From: Symbiodinium natans
Taxonomy: Eukaryota > Sar > Dinophyceae > Suessiales > Symbiodiniaceae
Length of the DNA stretch: 64,000 nt
Assembly (NCBI GenBank): GCA_905221605.1
Contig: CAJNDS010000277.1
Location: forward strand, 92,916 to 156,915
Direction: 5' to 3'
Positions 56,896 through 64,000 of the stretch are shown piece after piece (the first letter of the stretch is position 1; the number at the start of each line of letters is the position of its first letter). The notes beneath the pieces were generated by a model that did not search any database, was not told the origin of the DNA, and saw nothing but the letters and a program-made list of their open reading frames with translations. A program made the position numbers and the translations under genes.

Positions 56896-58780
56896 TTATG
56901 TTGATTTTGCTTTTGGTTTAGGTTCTTCATCTTTTTTCAACTTCTTTACTTTTTTCTTTAAATCTTCTACCTCTTTCATTAATTCTTTAGCTGCACCCCA
57001 TAATACGACACTCATTTTATTATATGCTAATAATTTATGGTTGTCTTCACCGTAATATATAATATTGTCCCATTCTTTCGGTAGTTTAGCATCTTTTACA
57101 TCATCAGCTATAAAACCCAAATTACTTTTCTTGTCTTCATCTTTAACTAAATTATATGTTTTCGGTTTAATATATTTAACTACTTCATAACATTTTTTTG
57201 TTATTTATTTCTTTAATGTTTTCTTTTAATTTAATATCAGATGTTTCTACTAGTGCTACACAAGTGCAAGTTCCATTAATGTCTGCGTTTCCTGTTGTTG
57301 TTAAAGCACCATAAATTAAACATCAACACCTGTTGTTGTAGCATCCAATCTTGATAATCCACCATTACTTAATCTAATCCATCCGTCATTATCAGGATTG
57401 CTGATTGTTGTTTTTTGTTTCCCTGCGTCGTCAATGTGTGTTATTTCAAGATTACCTAATAAATTTGCTTTTCCATCCGTTAATTGAATTTCCGGTGTGC
57501 TATTTTCTAAACCAATTGTTAAATTCATTTCTCCTAACGCGTCGCCATTTCTAACATACATTTTGTATTGAGTGTCTAATACTTCTCTAATTTCACCGCT
57601 ATTTTGTAATTTAAATTTACCCCAACTAAGAACATCCGCCTCACCAACGATATTACCAATACTGTTAAAAGTCTGGTTATTTACGACTGCTCTGTTTAAT
57701 GTAATGCCGTTAGTATCATTTAATTGTAATGCTATGGTTGAAGTAGTCGGGTCGGTTGTTCTATTTGATTGCAATGAAAAGTTAATCTCTTCTGTTGATA
57801 TTACATTTAACGAATTATTAGCGTCTGCTCTTTGAAATATTCTACCCGAGTTATTAATATAAATATCTGCATTTAATGTTGATGTGCTTTGAAATGATGC
57901 TGTGCTTCCAAAATTAGCATTGCCACCTGATACGTTAAATTTATTAGACCCTTGTAAACCACCAATGCCTAAACTTAAACAATAAACACCATCGCCATTA
58001 GCAGTATTTAGTAAAAGTAATGACGAACATTAGAAGCATCCGTAGTATCTTTGTAAAATGTAATTCCTGAGTTATTAGAAATATTTAAAGTGTCGTTTTC
58101 ATAATTTATAGTATCCTTAAAACATGTTTGCTTGAATAATGTTGTCCCTCCTGTTGCATTGTTGCATTCTAAATAAGTATTAGTATCTACGTCTGTTGAT
58201 GCTCCTAACGTCATTATCGTTGCTTCTTGGTCTGTTCGTAAACCCATTGATACATTTGATTTAGTAGCGTTACTTTATCTTTCTATACTTGTATTAGCGT
58301 CTGTTAATTCAATATTTCCACCGATATTAATATTATTTGTTAAATTAATGCCGTTTGCTGTTAAATTAGTTAATGATAAATCATTAGTAATATTCACATT
58401 CCCCGACGGGTTTAATTCTAAATTTACAACACTATCATCAGATGTAGCATGTGTATCCACCTCACCTTTATTATAACAGTTTGTTCTAATAATGTATTAT
58501 TTTGATAATTCGTTGATAAATTTGTATCTATTTGTGTAGATGTATAATAATTAGTAAGAGTCGTGTCTATTTCTGTTTTGTTGTAAAAATTAGTTGCTAA
58601 AACTGTGTTTGTTTGATATTCAGTATCTAATAAGTGTGTTAATGTTGCTATGTTTGAAGAGTTTGCTGTGTTGATGTCCCCTGATTCTGTTTTCGTTGCG
58701 TATAATAAAGAAATGTCTGTTCCGCTTACAATAACATTATCTGCTGTTAATGTATTTGTATTGTTTAATGTTAGTGTCAT
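56896..58780 (-). pseudogene. Fibre-like protein with C-terminal S74 (intramolecular chaperone) domain, broken
   Basis: Read from 58780 leftward, about 628 codons in several frames. The N-terminal part has repeated YNKTEIDTTLTNYYTSTQID-type motifs of fibre shafts; the middle is Asn/Thr/Gly-rich beta sequence (NPSGNVNITNDLSLTNLTAN). The end carries SDIKLKENIK, KPKTYNLV, GFIADDV and LLAYNKMSVVLWGAAKEL, the layout of Peptidase_S74 chaperone domains that trimerise and then cut themselves off phage and viral fibres; the SDxxLK motif holds the Ser-Lys pair. A coiled-coil tail follows. Breaks: frameshifts near 58480, 58015, 57315 and 57196 (next to a T7 run), and an in-frame TAA near 58262. Probable role: host attachment. 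Confidence 0.7.
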
Positions 58781-58781
58781 T

Positions 58782-58812
58782 ATATTAATAAAATAGATAT
58801 TTATATTAATAT
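58782..58812. terminator. Palindrome between nuclease and fibre genes
   Basis: ATATTAATA (58782-58790) pairs with TATTAATAT (58804-58812), with further pairing inside. It stands right at the end of the nuclease gene and before the fibre start. Confidence 0.5.
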
Positions 58813-58814
58813 AA

Positions 58815-59305
58815 TTAATTTTTGTTTTGTTGATTTAGATATGCTTGATGCTTCTTTGTCCCTCAATGTTCTTTCCAGTTACTCACTGTAGAACCACATA
58901 TACAATCAATCTTTTGCTTGTTGTGAACTTTTCAGGGTTGCTTTTATAATAGTTTGCTAAATAATATCTTCGTTCTTCTCTGTTTTCTTCAACCCATTCT
59001 TTCTTTGACCTCCCCGCTATGCTCGTTTTTAAAGTTCCTTTCTCTCTGATGTATTCCCCTTCTTTTTTACGCAGTTGTTCAATATTCTCAACGGGGCATT
59101 CTTCTAACAATTCAATGTCAAATTTATCATTACCTAACTCTCTCATTTTCTCATATAACTTACTCTTTCGTGTCTCTTGTCTCATATCTTCTCTATGTTT
59201 GCTCATTCTCTTGCTTAATCTTGATACAGTAGAACCAACATAAGTATCGTCATCAACTATGTTTCTGATTATATAGATTTTAGCGTTGTTATGCGATTTG
59301 CCCAT
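58815..59305 (-). pseudogene. GIY-YIG endonuclease with C-terminal zinc-binding tail, frameshifted
   Basis: From ATG at 59303-59305 the frame reads KIYIIRN, then DDTYVGSTVSRLSKRMSKHR, then a Glu-containing helix (KKEGEYIREKG): the GIY-YIG nuclease order (GIY-like IYI, YVG, Arg and the metal Glu). Such enzymes nick DNA and are common in virophages, Polinton-like viruses and large algal viruses. Past the Lys-rich linker the frame is lost near 58900; the following frame reads CICGSTVSNWKEH, a stop, then GTKKH, a Cys-x-Cys-Gly...His...His tail seen in many viral nucleases. So the catalytic part is open but the zinc tail is cut off. Confidence 0.65.
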
Positions 59306-59384
59306 TCTTTGCTCTATATTATTGTTAATCACCTTGTCTTTATGCCACTTTTTCCTTAAAATGTCTCAAAATCAGTCTGGTGTT

Positions 59385-59972
59385 GTGTTGGGAGGTGGCT
59401 TCGGTTTGGATGGTTTTGAAGGCTTGATTTAGGATACTGTTCGGGAATGTTTAGTTTTTTGATATGGGTTTGGGTAGTTGCTTTGGTTTTGGGTTGTGTT
59501 TTGGATTGTTGTATTGGTTGGTGGGTTGCTTTGTTTTCGGGATTGTTGCATTGGTTTTGGGAGGTGCTTTGTGTTTTGCGGGATTTAAGGGTTGAGTTGT
59601 TAGGCGGTTTCAGAAATGGGGTGAAAGCGTAGGGGGGGGTATAGGGTATGAGGTGTGGGGGAAGGAGGTTGTTATGATTTTGTTCTGTGTTTTGTGCTTG
59701 GATGTAGTGTGGGGAGGTGCTTTGTGTTCGGGTTGTGTTATGGATTATCTTTTTGGATTTGGCGGATTGCTTTGGTTTGTGGTTGTGTTATGGATTATTG
59801 CATTGGTTTTGGGAGGTGCTTTGTGTTTTGGATTGTATTTGGGATTTCGGCATGGGATTTGGGAGGTGCTTTGTGTATTGTGGTTTTGAGAGGTTGATTT
59901 GGTAGGCGGGTTGAGAATTGAGGTAAAAGCGTAGGGGAGAGTATAGGATGTGAGGTGTGGGGTTAGCTGGTT
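59385..59972 (-). repeat. Right subterminal repeat modules
   Basis: T/G-rich modules repeat the outer terminal sequence in diverged form at about 59590-59660 and 59880-59965 (GGGTGAAAGCGTAGGGG, GAGGTGTGGGGTTAGC), alternating with GGTTTTGGGAGGTGCTTTG units. There are three blocks here against two on the left, so the right end is longer by about 280 bp. Confidence 0.75.
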
Positions 59973-60136
59973 CTTTCGGTTTTTGTGGGTCAGGATTGTG
60001 GTAAGGTGGTGGATGTAGGTAGTGCTTTTGGTTTGGGTTGTATCAGGAAGGTCGGTTTATTAGGTGGTTAGAGAATTGGGGTCAAAGCATAGGGGGGAGT
60101 ATGGGATGTGAGGTGTGGGGTTAGCCTATGCTTGCT
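59973..60136 (-). repeat. Right terminal inverted repeat, outer part
   Basis: Reverse complement of 53217-53380 with one mismatch. It ends CCTATGCTTGCT-3', directly followed by the CTAAG target duplication. Confidence 0.95.
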
Positions 60137-60141
60137 CTAAG
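60137..60141 (+). other. Target-site duplication, right copy (CTAAG)
   Basis: Matches 53212-53216 exactly. Confidence 0.85.
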
Positions 60142-62480
60142 GCCTCCAAAAAACAAGCCAGGACTGCCCTGGATTCTACTTCCCGCACGCCTCGGGCGAG
60201 ACGTGCAAGAGTCCAGAGGACCGGTACTGCAGTCCGCGCACGGGGGAGTTTCTTTCTGGTTTAGGCTCTTTTTCTCTTGGAAATTTGGCCTCATTTTTTC
60301 GAGTTGCGTCCTGGCTATGGGTTTTCTTTCAGATTTGGGCTCTTGCATCTCCAACATTGCGAGTTGAAGAGTTTGAAACCTAAAGCTACCAGAAGCACCC
60401 TCGAAAACGTGTCTTGTCTATCTCCGAGGCCTACGGCAAGGTAGAGCTTCTGAAGGCCAGCTGCGCGTTGGGACGCGTGTAGCGGCGTGCCAGAGGATTG
60501 GAGTTTCCCATCGCTTCACTTCGAGTTTAGGACCTGGATCTAGGACCCAAGGCACAGGATGTGGGATGCAAGTCATGATCCAGTGAGCCTGGCTACCATG
60601 CGTTCCGAACTGGTGAGGCCATCGGCGCAGCAAAGCAGAGCAACAAGAAGGTCGTGGTCATTGCGGCATCTCGCCTTGCGTAGCCTCCCCACCCCCTCAC
60701 CCCGGTTCTTCCAATATCCTTAATTGGGTTGCTGGCTGTGCAGAGCGGGCCGGGTGACACGTGACAGGGCCATTGACAAATTGACCAGATCTGAGAGGCG
60801 ATGGTGTTAAGGGTGGTACGCTGCATCAGAGGCACTTTCAGCGTCTTGCGCCCACTGTAAAACCCACGCTGAGGTGGGAGGTGGTGTAAACGGCAACGCA
60901 ACTGGAATGATTGCCGCAGCTTGGACCGCAAGATGTCTGGGTGCAGTCCGGCGCTTCGCGAAAGGAGATGCACGGCTAGTTGGTTCGGAGAATGAGCTAG
61001 AGATCATGCTGGAAGCGTTGCAAGGGACTACTTCAAGCTTCGGGTTTTAGAGATTGGGTTCCCTGACAAGTCCCCCCTGAGACTGTGACAAGCTGTTGAG
61101 CACTGTAGAGGCCATGACCGGATCGGTCTTCGTCGAGGTCCCGACCACCTTGATGCACTACAACGATGCTACGACCTCCGCAAAGAAGGCCTTCAGCCGC
61201 TCAGCTGAGCCGCGTTGATTAAGACGTTGACTGAAGACATAGTGACAGCTTTCTGGCCAGATCGAAAGGAGCCAACCTGTTGAGACCTGAGACTGGAAGG
61301 CCAAAGCTTTGTAGTTCTCTTGTAGGGGAGTCCTCTTGTCAGCAACCATCATACAGTTCTATACTCTGACGTTTCTAGAATGGGCCACCCTCACACCAGG
61401 GCTCAAAGCAGATGCAGAGATTCAAGTAGTTCGCTAGGTCCTGGTGATTTGGCTTGCCCTTCTAAGCACTCTCTACCGCACCGTCTGTGCTCGATTGACA
61501 TAGGCTCCCAGCAAGATGTTCACCCTTCTGCTTCTTTCGTGACCAGACCGTTTTGGGGGGGGGGGGGCTTTGTTGGGAAATATTTGTTCCCTTATTGCCA
61601 CCCCCTTCTTCATTCCGAGCGCCCAAGGCCTGGTAGTGAATGGGCAGCCGCCTTGATGCAGTTGGGAGTTAGGATGTGGGCACGTTATATAGTCGGGTTT
61701 CATTCTTGTGGGTTTCAAGAGTGCCCCTCCGACGCCACTCGAAACTGCCTAGGATCCTGTCCAAGAATATCCTGGGCACTTTCTACCTCCCTCAGCTGGT
61801 CTTCTGCATCAGCGAGACCTTCCTCACTCTGCTCCTTGGTCTGAGATCGTCCCAGAGGATGGACATGGGATTCTCCACAGCCTGACTCTGGATGTGGCTG
61901 ATGCGATCCCGTTTCGCGCACGATAATTCATCTCTGGGGGGGACCTGGGAAGGTTTTGGGGCATTTCTGGAGTACTCTTCAACAATGCTTGAATTTCGAC
62001 AGATTCGGTGCATTGCAGGGCAGGGCATACAAGAGTGAGGTCCAAGTGCAGTGTGCACGCCGCGGTGGGTGAGGCCTGCAAGACGCAACTTGGCTGCGAT
62101 CGATGCCTGACCGAGTCTTCATTCCTGCTGAGGCTTCCAGTTTTGAGGGAGCTCGGAGCTTTCTGGCCAAAGTTCTTGGGATTGTAGTGCTGCGTTGCAA
62201 AGCTTAGTGTGTCTGTGTGTGTGTGTGAGAGAACTGTTCTCACGACCTCGACGGTTAGAGTGTTTGTTCAAGATTGCGTTCCACAGCGAAGTAGGGCAAA
62301 GAAGTGGTCGCACATGACTTTCATGGTGAACTCAGTTGTGCTGGGCACTGGGGATCTGCTCGGGTATGACTGCGACCCTTTATGTGCTGGACCATCGTTG
62401 GGGTCTTTAAGAGTAGCACAGCCTACAAAGAGCGAGGAATAAGTCATGAGAACCCTAAAAATTTCTCTCTATACCTTATA
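60142..62480. other. No gene supported
   Basis: Host-like DNA resumes. An exon-like piece lies at about 60390-60470 (KRVLSISEAYGKVELLKASC), unassigned. A run of 13 G occurs at 61555-61567. Confidence 0.3.
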
Positions 62481-62494
62481 AATGACAACAAAAA

Positions 62495-62602
62495 GTGGAA
62501 GATGGGCTGAGGATGGGCATGCTGGGCATCGCGAACTCCAAGACTGGCCAGGAAGACTGGCACAACATCCTGGGCGGTGTGGAGTTCACTCGACCGCAGT
62601 TT
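62495..62602 (+). CDS. Possible exon, unassigned
   Basis: The frame reads EDGLRMGMLGIANSKTGQED and then WHNILGGVEFTRPQ before turning non-coding. Composition is that of a folded protein. Splice borders are not clear and no family is recognised. Confidence 0.3.
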
Positions 62603-63590
62603 TTAACTATCACGTGTTTCTTGGGAGTCCTGCGTCTAGGAGTCCAGGCTCCGGCCTCAGGACTTAGTACATGTTAGGGTGATATTTTTTCTCTGAAGCC
62701 TTGGGATAAACTGACCTGAGATCAGTTCGGGCTTCAGCTTCAGGCGTCAAGGTATAAAGACATGTTTGCTGGGATCCCGGCCCCCCAACAGCATCTCGCG
62801 ACCCGGTATCGCATAGCCTCACACCTTTATTGCCCATTCTTCTGATGACGGAGTAGCAGACGAGGTTCGCCAGTGACTTCACCAAGATTATTGAGACAGT
62901 TGGAGGCTGGGCTTTGGAGGATTGGGGTCCTGTGCTGAGATCCGGGCGGTTCCTGCAGGCAAGGTATGTAACAGTTAGTTGAATGCCGCCGAGTCCCACT
63001 CGAACGGTTTTGAAGACATCTACTTCATTAAAACAGGATTTGTTTTCGGGGCATCTCTTGCAGCGCATCGTTTTCCTCCGGGCTGCTACCCTCAACAGCA
63101 GTTTGCGAAGCGTCGCGCAAGCCAGCAGGCAATAATTCTTGAGTCCTGCGTGGCAACTTTGCATACAAGGGTCCGCTTCGGAAATTCCTTGTCAGCGTGT
63201 GTTGGAACATGCAACCGGCTGCATCCGTCTGGAACGCCAACTAGTAGGAGAATGGCGGGGAAGGAGGATGCTATGTTGCGTTATGTCGGCTCAACTAGCT
63301 GGTGGCAACAGAGCAGATCGCTACAGTAGGCGCAGACACGGCGCGCAGACCCATATGACATGTTTAAACAAGCATCTGGAGACTCTTCTACTCCTTGCAG
63401 ACAGACCACTGCAACCCCATCAGCTTCACTTCTCCAGCAAGTTCATCTCTGACGGCTTGATGCCTGTTACCTCTCATAAGTCGACACAAGTAACCCTTGA
63501 AGTTTCGTCTACAGCGCAGTCCTGAAAGAATCCGTCGATTCCGAGGCTCCTCAGCCCTGCCTTGGCCCTGCCTTGCTGGAATCTGGAAGG
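62603..63590. other. No gene supported
   Basis: About 1 kb of unique host-like DNA between two coding-like stretches. Short overlapping frames are open on both strands, none with a recognisable domain. Upstream exons or leader of the ankyrin-like gene may lie in its last part. Confidence 0.3.
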
Positions 63591-64000
63591 ATGGTCAGCG
63601 AGACAAAGTTCAACTCACTGATCGGGTTCCTTCGATTAGGTGATCTTTTAGGGCTGCAGAAGTTCATCCCAGTCGATTTCGACTGGACTCACCGAGGTGG
63701 GCCAGAAGACATAACCCTGTTGCACTATGCAGTCTTGTGCTTGGGTGAGGATGAACCTGGTGAGAATCATCTGAAGGTCATGGAGTGGATGCTTCGGTCT
63801 GGCGCCGATCCAGAGCACGAGCTTCCCAACAAGCACCCTCAATGCTACTTGATCTGGAAGAAGAAGAACAAGAGAGGAACAACAATCGAGATCCCCTATG
63901 CCGGTCACTCAGCAACGTCACTGGCTTTCGCCTGGCTTGATGCTCTTGAGGCAAGCGAAGAGGAATGGACGGTCGAGCGCGACTATCTCAAAAAGGTCGT
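63591..64000 (+). CDS. Ankyrin-like repeat protein, runs off the right edge
   Basis: From ATG at 63591 the frame is open to the window end (136 codons). It reads MVSETKFNSLIGFLRLGDLL, then DFDWTHRGGPEDITLLHYAV and VMEWMLRSGADPEH. TLLHYAV...MLRSGADP is an ankyrin repeat (helix, turn, helix, then the GADP loop). Further on, AGHSATSLAFAWLDAL looks like another repeat. Ankyrin proteins mediate protein binding; partner unknown. A possible upstream exon or leader is not excluded. Confidence 0.6.
   Translation, partial: MVSETKFNSLIGFLRLGDLLGLQKFIPVDFDWTHRGGPEDITLLHYAVLCLGEDEPGENHLKVMEWMLRSGADPEHELPNKHPQCYLIWKKKNKRGTTIEIPYAGHSATSLAFAWLDALEASEEEWTVERDYLKKV

Larger units (their letters stand above)
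53217..60136. mobile_element. Polinton-like-virus/virophage-type element, 6.9 kb, degraded
   Basis: Bounded by 164-bp inverted repeats and 5-bp target duplications, this block is AT-rich (interior 53700-59350) inside GC-rich host DNA. Its gene set is viral: A32/FtsK-HerA-type ATPase, S74-tailed fibre protein, GIY-YIG nuclease, zinc-ribbon protein. The 5'-AG terminus and long inverted repeats recall Polintons/Mavericks, but 6.9 kb is much shorter than the usual 15 kb or more, and capsid, polymerase and integrase genes are not seen. Several genes are interrupted by frameshifts, while the outer repeats differ at one base only. That mismatch suggests either selection or conversion on the ends, or base errors in AT-rich runs. 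Alternatives such as a fragment of a giant virus do not explain the ends. Confidence 0.8.

Noticed and set aside
58883-58920. C-terminus SKRLIVYVVLQ as the true end of the nuclease
   Set aside because: The neighbouring frame carries a CxCG...H zinc tail typical of these nucleases, so this end is a frameshift product.
53217-60136. Bacterial contamination or a fragment of a giant virus contig
   Set aside because: Target duplications and inverted repeats with host DNA on both sides show an integrated element.

Overview
The window looks like nuclear DNA of a dinoflagellate. Evidence: a 19-nt copy of the dinoflagellate spliced-leader core (42398-42416); a GC-rich, intron-dense, low-gene-density background; tandem arrays of near-identical genes; TTTAGGG-type telomere-like blocks inside the chromosome; and at least one intron that can only be spliced in frame with a non-canonical GA-AG pair. 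Genus cannot be told from the sequence.

Layout. 0.5-1.4 kb: a C2-domain gene. 3.0-3.8 kb: possible exons of a membrane protein. 5.65-19.93 kb: a head-to-tail array of four genes, each coding for about 618 residues with TWO papain-like (C1) cysteine peptidase domains and an MGNC N-terminus suited to lipid anchoring. Genes 2 and 3 carry, at the same codon, a 1.6/2.2 kb insertion that has telomere-like blocks on both sides, a 63-bp minisatellite inside, and a 12-bp duplication at its edges. Gene 3 also has a 1-nt frameshift. 20-53 kb: mostly simple repeats, G/C homopolymers (one of 84 G), telomere-like blocks, the spliced-leader relic and scattered exon-like stretches that I cannot assign.

53217-60136: a 6,920-bp AT-rich mobile element in GC-rich host DNA. 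It has 164-bp terminal inverted repeats with one mismatch, starts 5'-AG, and sits between 5-bp CTAAG target duplications. Inside are a broken FtsK/HerA (A32-type) packaging ATPase, a broken fibre-like protein ending in an S74 chaperone domain, a GIY-YIG nuclease with a C-terminal zinc-binding tail, a zinc-ribbon protein, a probable myristoylated protein and several small ORFs. Most gene ends carry a perfect palindrome. No capsid protein, DNA polymerase, integrase or protease is visible. It is best described as a small, degraded Polinton-like-virus/virophage-type element, either internally deleted or a satellite that used another element's capsid.

60.1-64 kb: host DNA, with an ankyrin-like gene running off the right edge.

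Limits: most single-exon calls outside the peptidase array and the element are reading-frame impressions only. Several frameshifts lie at homopolymers and could be assembly errors.
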